The notes beneath the pieces are model-generated. The model did not search any database, was not told where the DNA came from, and saw only the letters and a list, made by a program, of their open reading frames with translations. Shown here piece after piece: positions 8,501-14,926 of a stretch of 18,152 nt of DNA; positions within the stretch are counted from its first letter, which is position 1; each line of letters opens with the position of its first letter. Source of the stretch: an uncultured Clostridia bacterium (GTDB lineage: Bacteria; Bacillota_A; Clostridia; Oscillospirales; Oscillospiraceae); contig CASEPH010000130.1 in the NCBI GenBank assembly GCA_949289625.1, positions 1 to 18,152 of the forward strand. Direction: 5' to 3'. The position numbers and the translations under genes are program-made.

Positions 8501-8873
8501 CTCGGCTGCTGCACTAGCGTTAGTGGTGCTGTATAACCTCACCAATATCAATATTACCGAACGGATCCGGGAGTTGGCCACCATCAAGGTTTTGGGCTTC
8601 TACGATATGGAGGTGGCCATGTATGTCTACCGGGAGAATATCGTGCTGACGCTGCTGGGGATCGCTCTGGGGCAGATCATAGGAAAGTACTTGTGCACCT
8701 ATTTGATCCGCACGGTGGAGATGGATATTGTTATGTTTGGCCGGGAGGCACTGCTGCATAACTATATTTTGTCTGTGGTGATGAGCATTGTCTTTGCAGT
8801 GTTTGTGAATATTTTAATGTATTTCAGAATGAAGAAGATTGACATGGTGCAGTCGCTGAAATCTGTGGAATGA
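5580..8873 (+). CDS. Large FtsX/MacB-type ABC permease with extracellular coiled coil
   Basis: This 1097-residue permease is the membrane partner of the ATPase just upstream. Seen: helix 1 (about 22-39); a first extracellular domain (about 40-570) that includes a coiled coil of about 300 residues; three helices (about 573-591, 617-645, 661-685); a fifth helix (736-757); a second extracellular domain (about 758-960); and three final helices (about 965-986, 1020-1040, 1062-1082). It is therefore two MacB-type repeats in one chain. Such systems couple ATP hydrolysis to movement outside the membrane, as in lipoprotein or peptide handling or cell-wall control, rather than import. The start is uncertain between GTG 5580 and GTG 5586; AAAGGA at 5570-5575 would suit the second, but both overlap or abut the ATPase stop. 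The substrate cannot be read from the sequence. Confidence 0.93.
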   Translation: MVVNRCLRKELYREIHNSRNRFLSIFVMVALGVLFLVGLRSAAPDMRATSDYFFDTTGFYDVQILSTLGLTEEDVETFSQTEGVEAAEGGWSIDAFATLGESQEVVKLESLSADGFNTPTVLEGRLPEAADECAVDEKLLETLDVSVGDTITLEPGEDLEDALVAQKFTITGVVESPLYISLDRGTSTLGDGSVSAFLLLPRESFQLDYYTVVNISAAGAAELDAYGDEYRDLIGELTDRLETVAEERAQLRYETLIADAESQVAEAQQELEDARTDAENQIADGQQELDDARAELDDGWAELEEASASLNTAQSELDTQRTETEDQLAAAKQELDDNEALLAEKQEELDAASAQVETLRQQTEAYALALAEQQRQVEEAEAAGTPIDPSTLIYNQETLDAMEAALAQAESELAAGQAELTAGREQLDAGWAEYNTQYQSAMTQLDAAQAQIDDGWADYNSGKAELESGEAEYAQGVQDYEAEIADAAQQIADGEQELLDGEDTYAQGVADLEEAKATAETELADGQAEIDEALEEIEEIQHADVYVLDRDSNYGFVSYDQNATRMENLANMFPLIFFVVAALVCLTTMTRMVEEERTQIGSIKAMGYDTIHIAAKFLLYGVFAALSGSVVGAVIGTTLIPWVIFTSYGVMYTLPNLQLQIHWGLCLGATAAGLVCTVGATLWAMFSTARSSPAELMRPKAPKAGKRIFLERIPFLWKRFTFSMKVSARNLFRYKKRFWMTVIGVAGCTALLIAGLGLRSSIYSIIDNQYGEIYLYNVQVDLDTDVRNAEQTVEDYLQSADNVSSVAEVESKTVTFQKDGTGIDGYLTATDDPEALYTQIDLHDMETGEHLDIPEDGVLIDEKLAELLDVEVGDEITIDCGNIVSVPVRGIYEHYIYHYAYMTAETYEKLTGEDYGANRVFVSTQDTSDQAVSQLCEALLGLKGVSSASNLVSTALSFRNTLEAVNAAVTIIIFSAAALALVVLYNLTNINITERIRELATIKVLGFYDMEVAMYVYRENIVLTLLGIALGQIIGKYLCTYLIRTVEMDIVMFGREALLHNYILSVVMSIVFAVFVNILMYFRMKKIDMVQSLKSVE
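6340..7210 (+). repeat. Coding repeat: Ala/Glu/Gln-rich coiled coil with Gly-containing heptads
   Basis: This part of the permease (about residues 254-544) consists of imperfect short repeats such as QQELEDAR/QQELDDAR, LDDGWAEL, LDAGWAEY and IDDGWADY. Near-identical DNA stretches recur, for example at 6381 and 6435 (54 bases apart) and GCCGACGGCCAG near 6427 and 7149. Internal duplication explains the length. There is a break with prolines near residues 385-395 (GTPIDPSTLIY), probably the turn of a helical hairpin. Confidence 0.75.
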
Positions 8874-8899
8874 GAATTAGGAATAAAGAGGAGTAAGCT

Positions 8900-9667
8900 A
8901 TGCCGACAAGAAGACTGATGACCAAGGGACTTTATAATGCCCGGGATCTGGGAGGATTCCCAACAAAAGACGGAAAAACCACCAGGTTCGGCGTGTTTGT
9001 GCGCAGCGAAGCACCGGTAGATCTGCCGGAGGGGGATATTGCATATCTGAGGAACTATGGGGTTACAGCCTCTATGGATTTCCGCAGCAGCGGAGAAATT
9101 CTGTCCCGACCCAGTGACCTTCGGGAGAAAATGCCGTATTACCATAAGCCTCTGTTCAATGAGGCGGCCATGGCTAGCGTCAAAGCCCATCCCCCGAAGA
9201 ACATTGGCTGGGGAGAGCAGTATATCTCCATGGCGGAGGAAAGCCGCCAGTGGGCCTGTGATGTGCTGGCCATAGCGGCAGAGAATCCCGGTGCACTGCT
9301 ATATCACTGTACCACGGGAAAGGATCGGACGGGCTTGATGACTTGCTATCTGCTGTCCATTGCCGGCGTAGGACGGGAGGATATTGCTGCGGATTACTGC
9401 GTCAGCCAGATTTTTCTGGAGCCTGTGTACAACAGGATCCGATCCGGCAAGATGCGGCTGGGGCCTGCGTCGGAGGATGGAGCAAAGCAAAAAATGCCGC
9501 CGATGCCTCCCATGGACGACAGCTTCTTTCAGACACCGGCATCGGCTATGCTGACTCTGATTGACTACTTACAGGAACAATATGGGGGCGTGGTGGAATA
9601 TTTGAGGAAGATCGGAGTTCCTGACGCCACCATGGATTGTATCCGGGAAAAATTGATCGAAGCGTGA
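8900..9667 (+). CDS. Tyrosine-type protein phosphatase (Y_phosphatase3-like)
   Basis: Seen in 255 residues: the Cys-based phosphatase P-loop HCTTGKDRTG (136-145) with catalytic Cys137 and Arg143; the family N-terminal motif NARDLGGF (13-20); and MDFRS in the expected position. No signal peptide or membrane helix is visible, so it is probably cytoplasmic. Known: this family includes dual-specificity and lipid-active phosphatases, some of them virulence factors; the natural substrate cannot be told here. GAGGAG at 8888-8893 lies six bases before the ATG. It starts 26 bases after the ABC permease and ends six bases before a terminator, so it is the last gene of that operon. A role in dephosphorylating a component or regulator of the ABC system is possible but is only inference from position. 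Confidence 0.9.
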   Translation: MPTRRLMTKGLYNARDLGGFPTKDGKTTRFGVFVRSEAPVDLPEGDIAYLRNYGVTASMDFRSSGEILSRPSDLREKMPYYHKPLFNEAAMASVKAHPPKNIGWGEQYISMAEESRQWACDVLAIAAENPGALLYHCTTGKDRTGLMTCYLLSIAGVGREDIAADYCVSQIFLEPVYNRIRSGKMRLGPASEDGAKQKMPPMPPMDDSFFQTPASAMLTLIDYLQEQYGGVVEYLRKIGVPDATMDCIREKLIEA

Positions 9668-9672
9668 GCCCT

Positions 9673-9724
9673 GGCGGGTATGCTGCAAGACTGTGATCTT
9701 GCAGCATACCCGCCGCCTTTTTTT
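9673..9724 (+). terminator. Rho-independent terminator after the ABC-phosphatase operon
   Basis: A perfect 18-bp stem (9673-9690 with 9697-9714) with a six-base loop ctgtga is followed by gcc and seven T. It begins five bases after the phosphatase stop codon and closes that operon. Confidence 0.96.
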
Positions 9725-9803
9725 CTATGGGGATGCACTGTCAAGTTAAAAAAAGATTAAGAAAAGCACAAGAGAAAAGAATGGCACCACGGAAAGCGGT
9801 TCG

Positions 9804-9832
9804 TTGACAGATGGGCTGAAATATGCTATAAC
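9804..9832 (+). promoter_or_regulatory. Strong extended -10 promoter of the hybrid transport operon
   Basis: A consensus -35 TTGACA (9804-9809), a 17-base spacer ending in TGC, and -10 TATAAC (9827-9832) are present. The TGn extension adds strength. Transcription would start near 9839, leaving a leader of about 150 nt before the first likely start codon. A short inverted repeat CTGTA/TACAG (9832-9836 and 9850-9854) spans the predicted start site and could be an operator; this is weak. Confidence 0.85.
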
Positions 9833-9854
9833 TGTATTAGCACGATTAGTACAG

Positions 9855-9954
9855 ATAGACGCCTTTTTCGGACACACAGAGGACAAATCCGCGTGTCATA
9901 CTGGAGATGAAAAAAAGCGCGGAGCTGGAACACACAGCGAAAAAATGCGTCTAT
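9855..9954 (+). promoter_or_regulatory. Possible structured leader RNA
   Basis: Read by eye, the leader can form an 8-bp closing stem (ATAGACGC 9855-9862 with GCGTCTAT 9947-9954), a 6-bp stem (TCCGCG 9888-9893 with CGCGGA 9918-9923), and directly after it a 4-bp hairpin (GCTG 9924-9927 with CAGC 9935-9938). Together these resemble a small multi-branched junction about 20 nt upstream of the Shine-Dalgarno of the first permease gene. I do not recognise a known riboswitch class, and chance pairing is possible. The rest of the gap 9725-9990 holds only the promoter. Confidence 0.25.
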
Positions 9955-9990
9955 AGTAATAAACGGGGGTTGCCAAGGGGGGGAGTCAGC

Positions 9991-11031
9991 GTGAAAGGGA
10001 CGAAAGAGAATCCGCGGCACAGGAACAAGGGCGGCAACAGAAAAGGCTGGAACGACGGTCCTTCTTCCCAGATTGGACGATACATTGCCCAGCGCAGGTC
10101 TTTGAAAAAGGCCCAGAGGGCTGAACTCCGGGCCATGCGAAAAAACCGAACGCCGGCGGAGCGGCGAAAGGCCAGGAAAGAGCTGGGCATCTCCTTGATG
10201 TTTCTCTCTCCCAGCCTTATCGGCATTCTGATATTTTTTGTGGTCCCCTTTTTTGTGGTGATCTATTATGCCTTTGTGAACAATCCGGTGCTCCATGAAT
10301 TTGTGTGGCTGGACAACTTCCGAAATCTATTGCAAAACCACTCCTTCCGTTTGGCGGCAAAAAACACAGCCATTTTCTCCTGTATCTCCGTCCCGGCATC
10401 AGTGATTTTTTCATTGCTGCTGGCCTGTATGCTCAACCGGAAAATCCCGCTCAAAAGCCAGTTCCGGACGGCCATGCTGTCGCCGCTGATGGTGCCGGTG
10501 GCCTCGGTGGTGCTGATCTGGCAGGTGATCTTCAGCTATAACGGCGCCCTGAACGAGTTCCTGGCGGTGTTTGGGGTGGACAAGATCGACTGGATGAAAT
10601 CTGCTTTCAACCGGTATGTGGTAATTTTGCTGTTCCTGTGGAAGAACCTGGGCTACAATATGATTTTGTTCCTGGCAGCCCTGGCCAATATTCCGGTGGA
10701 GATCCAGGAGATGGCTATGCTGGAGGGAGCCGGTTCCGGCAGGATCTTCTTCTCCATTAAGCTCCGGTATCTGTCTCCCACGATTCTGTTTGTGACGATC
10801 CTGAGCCTCATCAACTCCATGAAGATCTTCCGGGAGGTCTACCTGCTGACGGGCAAATATCCCTATGACGGACTGTATCTTCTGCAGCATTTTATGAACA
10901 ACACCTTTGAGAGTATGGATTATCAGAAGCTCTCCTCTGCGGCCCTGCTGATGGCCCTGGTGATGGTGGCCATCATCTGGCTGCTGTTCCTGGTGGATAC
11001 GCATTTGGGAAAGGATGTGGAGGAGGAATGA
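9991..11031 (+). CDS. MalF/UgpA-type ABC sugar permease with basic N-terminal extension
   Basis: This is a binding-protein-dependent permease subunit in the membrane, normally half of the channel of a carbohydrate importer. Seen in 346 residues: six or so helices beginning near residue 67 (MFLSPSLIGILIFFVVPFF), and the EAA cytoplasmic loop that contacts the ATPase, EIQEMAMLEGAGSGRIFF, at about 238-255. Residues 1-65 are an extra, very basic segment (about 22 Lys/Arg against 5 acidic), much longer than the short cytoplasmic N-terminus usual in this family. I chose GTG 9991 because the G-rich AAGGGGGGGAG just before it is a strong ribosome site; ATG 9907 is in frame and would add 28 residues but has no well-spaced Shine-Dalgarno. 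The next permease overlaps by four bases (ATGA). Confidence 0.88.
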   Translation: MKGTKENPRHRNKGGNRKGWNDGPSSQIGRYIAQRRSLKKAQRAELRAMRKNRTPAERRKARKELGISLMFLSPSLIGILIFFVVPFFVVIYYAFVNNPVLHEFVWLDNFRNLLQNHSFRLAAKNTAIFSCISVPASVIFSLLLACMLNRKIPLKSQFRTAMLSPLMVPVASVVLIWQVIFSYNGALNEFLAVFGVDKIDWMKSAFNRYVVILLFLWKNLGYNMILFLAALANIPVEIQEMAMLEGAGSGRIFFSIKLRYLSPTILFVTILSLINSMKIFREVYLLTGKYPYDGLYLLQHFMNNTFESMDYQKLSSAALLMALVMVAIIWLLFLVDTHLGKDVEEE

Positions 11032-11948
11032 GCCGGTACAAGCGACGGGCGCTGATCCTGAAGATCCTGTTTACACTGCTGGCGGCGGTGATGGCGCTGG
11101 CGTTCCTGATGCCCATTCTTTTGACCATCACCAACTCTTTTATGACCCAGGATGAGATCACCGCCAACTACGGCGTGGTGTTCGGATCAGGGGACGCGGG
11201 GACGGATGCCTTCGGCAATCCCAAAGCGGTGACGACTTACATATCCGAAACGGTAAATCTGAAATTCATTCCCGATATGGTGAGCTTTCAGCAGTATTGG
11301 ACGGTGCTCTTTAACTCTCCGGACTACCTGCTGAAGTTCTGGAATTCTGTGTTTTTGACGGTGCCCATCGTGGTGTTTCAGGTGATTCTGGCCTCCTTGG
11401 CAGCTTTTGGGTTTTCCAGGTATCGGGGCAAGGTCCGGGAAGCAATCTTCTTTGGATATATCATTTTGATGCTGATGCCCTATCAGGTGACGCTGGTGCC
11501 TAACTATCTGGTGTCCCGGTGGCTCCATCTGCTCGATACCCGGTGGGCGGTGATCCTGCCCGGGATCTTCGCTCCCTTCAGCGTGTTCCTGTTGACCAAG
11601 AACATGCGCCGGATCCCCAAAAGCTATATTGAGGCGGCGGAACTGGACGGGGCTGGAGAATGGAAGATTTTCAGCCGGGTGTGTCTGCCCATGTGTAAGG
11701 GCGCCCTGGTTAGCGTCAGTATGCTGGTGTTTATCGATTACTGGAACATGGTAGAGCAGCCCCTGATTTTGTTCTCCGACCAGGAGATGTATCCCCTGAG
11801 CGTGTTTTTGAGCGAGATCAACAGCGGAGAAGTGGGGGTCGCCTTTGCGGTAGCCGTGATCTATATGGTCCCCACGCTGCTTATGTTCCTGTGGGGCGAG
11901 GAATATCTGGAAGAAGGAATTACCTATTCCGGTGGAATCAAAGGGTAA
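11028..11948 (+). CDS. MalG/UgpE-type ABC sugar permease
   Basis: This is the second permease half, partner of the preceding gene. Seen in 306 residues: a basic N-terminus; helix 1 (about 11-34, ending LLTITNSFM); an extracellular stretch (about 35-90) richer than usual in Gly, Asp and Thr before the permease core; and the EAA loop YIEAAELDGAGEWKIF at about 199-214. A final helix near VAVIYMVPTLLMFLW follows. The intact EAA loop means it should still dock on an ATPase, although none is encoded in this operon. ATG 11028 is preceded by GGAGG at 11019-11023 and overlaps the upstream stop, so the pair is translationally coupled. Sugar specificity is assumed from the family and may not hold in this unusual context. 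Confidence 0.92.
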   Translation: MSRYKRRALILKILFTLLAAVMALAFLMPILLTITNSFMTQDEITANYGVVFGSGDAGTDAFGNPKAVTTYISETVNLKFIPDMVSFQQYWTVLFNSPDYLLKFWNSVFLTVPIVVFQVILASLAAFGFSRYRGKVREAIFFGYIILMLMPYQVTLVPNYLVSRWLHLLDTRWAVILPGIFAPFSVFLLTKNMRRIPKSYIEAAELDGAGEWKIFSRVCLPMCKGALVSVSMLVFIDYWNMVEQPLILFSDQEMYPLSVFLSEINSGEVGVAFAVAVIYMVPTLLMFLWGEEYLEEGITYSGGIKG

Positions 11949-11963
11949 TGTGAGGTGGAAGCA

Positions 11964-13658
11964 ATGAAACAGGGAAGACTTTCGACTGTGGTAAAACGAG
12001 TCCGGGGAAAACGGGACTGGGTGAAGAACGCCATTATTGTGTTTTTGGCGCTGATGCTGGTGCTGACCTTTTTCTCCAACACCATTATGAATTATTCGCT
12101 GCCGGAGGTGGCGGCCCAATATCCCCAATCCACCACCATCACCACCAAGGTCCGGGGCAGCGGTACGGTGGAGGCGGCTCAGAGCTATAACGTCACCGTG
12201 CAGGAGACCAGGACTGTCTCCGCAGTCAATGTGAAGGTGGGCGATACGGTCAAGGCGGGAGATACCCTTCTGACCCTGGATGAAACGGAAAGCCAGGAGC
12301 TTATCGATGCCCGAAGTGCATACAATGCCCTGAAGCTGGAATACGACAAAATGCTGGTGGATCAGGGGAATCAGAGCCATGCATCGGAGGCGGCGCTGCA
12401 GCAGGCAAGGGACGCGGTTTCCAGTGCGGAGACAGATCTGGCCAACGCCAGGGAATATGAGAGCGATCTGGCCTGGTATCAGACCCAGGAGGCAAACGCA
12501 AAGTCTGCTTTGAACTCTAAGACCCAGGCGAAGGAAGCGGCCCAGGCAAAAGTGGATAATCTCACTGGGGCAGCAACCGAAGAAAGTGTGAAAAACAGCA
12601 ACGCAGAATATCTGGACGCTGTCAACCAGGTGCAGACGCTAACGGACATCGGAGCAAATATGGAGGATCACAGCAGGTATGCCGATTATCTTGCGGCGCT
12701 CAATGAACGGGATCGCCTCTATCGGGAACAGATTGCCCCTAAGCTGGCGGAACTGACGCAGCAGCTGGAAGATGCTAAGCAGGCCCTTGTGGATGCCACC
12801 ACGGCAGAAAGTCAGGCGTCCTCCGCCTATACCTCCGCCCAGGATGCATTGGCCCAGTTTCAAACGGAAAACGCCAACGCCATGACGGTGGCTGCGGCGG
12901 AAGATGCGCTGGAGGCAGCCCGAAACGCGCTGTCTACAGCGGAGGCTACTGCGGCCGATACAGAAGCCCAGCAGACCTATGACGACGCCGTGGCCAAGCT
13001 GGATCTGGAGGCCAAGGCCCAGGAGGTGGCTGCTGCGGAGGAAAAGGTGCGGCAGCTGGAGGAAAAGACCGCTGCGGCTAAGATTGTCAGCCGTTACGCA
13101 GGGGTGGTTCAGACCATCAATGTAGCCGCTGGAGACACCACCTCGGCGGAGACACCCCTGATGGTGGTGGAATTGACGGAAAAGGGATATACCCTGAACG
13201 CCACAGTTACCAAGGAGCAGGCCAGACTGCTCCAGGAGGGGCTAACTGCGGAGATCACAAATATCTGGGAAAGCGGTATCACCATGACTCTGACCTCCAT
13301 CACTGCCGACCAGAGCGACCCGGCCAACAGCCGGAAGCTGACCTTTTCGGTGCAGGGAGACAATGTGACGGTGGGACAGACCCTGAACTTCTCCATTGGC
13401 AATAAGAATTCCAGCTTTGATGTGGTGATCCCTTCGGCTGCGGTCCATACGGATGCCGACGGCAGCTTCGTCTATACGGTTACGGTGAGGTCCAGCCCCC
13501 TGGGCAATCGGTATACGGTGAAAAAGACCGCCGTGGAGGTGTTGGCTTCGGACGACATCAACTCTGCCGTCAGCGGCGAATTGTCTACAGCGGATTTTGT
13601 GATTACGACGGCAACTGTGCCGCTGCAGCCGGGAGATCAGGTCCGAATTGCGGAATGA
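11964..13658 (+). CDS. HlyD/MFP-type adaptor protein with long coiled coil
   Basis: Membrane-fusion or adaptor proteins are anchored in the membrane and extend outward, working with ABC (MacB, HlyB) or other exporters. Seen in 564 residues: a basic N-terminus; one anchor helix (about 22-42); the first half of a lipoyl-like barrel-sandwich (about 55-105, with VNVKVGDTVKAGDTLLTL); a long Ala/Glu/Gln-rich coiled coil (about 108-368); the second barrel-sandwich half (about 370-400, RYAGVVQTINVAAGDTTSA); then a beta-barrel and a membrane-proximal region ending QPGDQVRIAE. The start ATG 11964 is preceded by GAGGTGG; an in-frame GTG at 11955 is part of that site. It lies 15 bases after the MalG-like gene and 10 bases before the MacB-core-like gene, so co-expression is very likely. 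It is unusual to find it beside importer permeases instead of a MacB pair. Confidence 0.9.
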   Translation: MKQGRLSTVVKRVRGKRDWVKNAIIVFLALMLVLTFFSNTIMNYSLPEVAAQYPQSTTITTKVRGSGTVEAAQSYNVTVQETRTVSAVNVKVGDTVKAGDTLLTLDETESQELIDARSAYNALKLEYDKMLVDQGNQSHASEAALQQARDAVSSAETDLANAREYESDLAWYQTQEANAKSALNSKTQAKEAAQAKVDNLTGAATEESVKNSNAEYLDAVNQVQTLTDIGANMEDHSRYADYLAALNERDRLYREQIAPKLAELTQQLEDAKQALVDATTAESQASSAYTSAQDALAQFQTENANAMTVAAAEDALEAARNALSTAEATAADTEAQQTYDDAVAKLDLEAKAQEVAAAEEKVRQLEEKTAAAKIVSRYAGVVQTINVAAGDTTSAETPLMVVELTEKGYTLNATVTKEQARLLQEGLTAEITNIWESGITMTLTSITADQSDPANSRKLTFSVQGDNVTVGQTLNFSIGNKNSSFDVVIPSAAVHTDADGSFVYTVTVRSSPLGNRYTVKKTAVEVLASDDINSAVSGELSTADFVITTATVPLQPGDQVRIAE

Positions 13659-13668
13659 GGTGAGACAG

Positions 13669-14892
13669 GTGAGGCACTGGAAAAAATTCCTTTGGGCCGG
13701 CCTGTGCGCCTTGAGCTTGCTGGGGTTCTGGCTGATGTATCGCAGCGATGGCGATACCATTTCTGAGCTGACCCATCAGATGGCGGCGGAAAACTGGGAG
13801 ACGGAGGAAAAACCCTATGCCATGGCCTCGGTGTTTTTGGAGCCGGAGCAAGGCATTTCTCAGAGCCGGATGGGGGAGATCTATCTGGCGGTGGAAAACG
13901 CATTGACGGCCGGCGGCGTGCCTTCGGAGGAATATCCCTGGTTTTATGCAGCCTCCTACCTCACCGACGCCACGCTGAAAAATGGTACATCCACCTGTGA
14001 TGTGGAGCTCACCGCCGTGGCGGGAGATTTCTTCCGCATTCATCCCATGGAACTGGTAAGCGGCTGGTATATGAATGAGGACGACGTGATGCATGACCGG
14101 ATCATCCTGGACCGGCAGACGGCCTGGAATCTGTTCTATTCCAGCAATGTGGCTGGACAGTTTGTGGAGGTCAATGGCGTACAGTATCAGGTGGCGGCCG
14201 TGGTAGACACAGAATCCGGAAAATATAATGAGATGGCTGCCGAAGGGACCTGCCGGGCCTGGGTTTACGCGGATTCTCCGGCACTGAGCGCCACAGAGGG
14301 AGCAAATACAGGGACTGGGACAGAGGAACCGATGGCTATGGTGGCGGAAACCGATTTGGAACAGGGATTTACCTGTATGGAGATCGTGCTGCCGGAACCG
14401 GTAAAGGAGTTTACCGCCAGTACCCTCAAAACAGCCTTGAAGGATATGATCCCGGAGAATACCCTGGTGACGGATAATACCCGCCGCTTCTCCCTGAAAA
14501 GCCGTTGGGATATTCTGAGGAACCTGAGCACCAGAGGGATTTCTTCGGATGCGATCCCATATCCTTATTGGGAGAATGCTGCCCGGCTGACGGAGAATCA
14601 TTTGGCGTTGCGCCTGATTCCGGAAGGGTTCTTGGTGGGATTCCCGGCGGTCAGCCTGCTGATCCTGCTACTTTGGCTCAATCACAGACGAACCTGGGGC
14701 TTCCACAGTCTTCGGACGCTGGCAGAGAATGCCGTGGACCGAAAGCGTCAAAGAGACTATGAAGCCCGGCAGCGGGGCGAAGAACCGGAACGGGTCCGCC
14801 GAAGAAAACAGCGGCAGGAGGGACGGCGGTCCAGAAGGCAGCGGCAGAAGGCCCTGCAATATGCCAGCAAGAACCGCCGATGGCGGAAATGA
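13669..14892 (+). CDS. Orphan MacB periplasmic-core-like membrane protein, lacking FtsX helices
   Basis: Seen in 407 residues: helix 1 (about 7-24); an extracellular domain (about 25-318); one more helix (about 322-341, GFPAVSLLILLLWL); and a cytoplasmic tail of about 65 residues with about 26 Lys/Arg. The segment near 114-175 (VAGDFFRIHPMELVSGWY, then IILDRQTAWNLFYS and VEVNGVQYQVAAVVDT) follows the pattern of the MacB_PCD domain of MacB/FtsX-type permeases. Those normally carry three helices after the domain; here only one remains, so this cannot be a standard permease. The call is by pattern, not by search. The start is a choice among GTG 13669, GTG 13660 and TTG 13648; I prefer 13669 because AGGTGA (13658-13663) is five bases before it. 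It probably works with the HlyD-type adaptor encoded just upstream. The function is unknown. Confidence 0.7.
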   Translation: MRHWKKFLWAGLCALSLLGFWLMYRSDGDTISELTHQMAAENWETEEKPYAMASVFLEPEQGISQSRMGEIYLAVENALTAGGVPSEEYPWFYAASYLTDATLKNGTSTCDVELTAVAGDFFRIHPMELVSGWYMNEDDVMHDRIILDRQTAWNLFYSSNVAGQFVEVNGVQYQVAAVVDTESGKYNEMAAEGTCRAWVYADSPALSATEGANTGTGTEEPMAMVAETDLEQGFTCMEIVLPEPVKEFTASTLKTALKDMIPENTLVTDNTRRFSLKSRWDILRNLSTRGISSDAIPYPYWENAARLTENHLALRLIPEGFLVGFPAVSLLILLLWLNHRRTWGFHSLRTLAENAVDRKRQRDYEARQRGEEPERVRRRKQRQEGRRSRRQRQKALQYASKNRRWRK

Positions 14893-14926
14893 TAGACTGA
14901 AATTTGCACAAAGAAAGAGGGATACT

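Noticed and set aside
9832..9854. CTGTA/TACAG inverted repeat and ATTAG direct repeat at the predicted transcription start
   Set aside because: The arms are only five bases and could be chance; noted as a possible operator but not listed as a feature.
9871..9897. GACAC/GTGTC hairpin in the leader
   Set aside because: A five-base stem with a 17-base loop competes with the better pairing TCCGCG/CGCGGA and is not convincing.
14729..14926. N-terminal extension of the binding lipoprotein
   Set aside because: It overlaps the preceding gene and would bury the signal peptide and lipobox; ATG 14927 has a good ribosome site.
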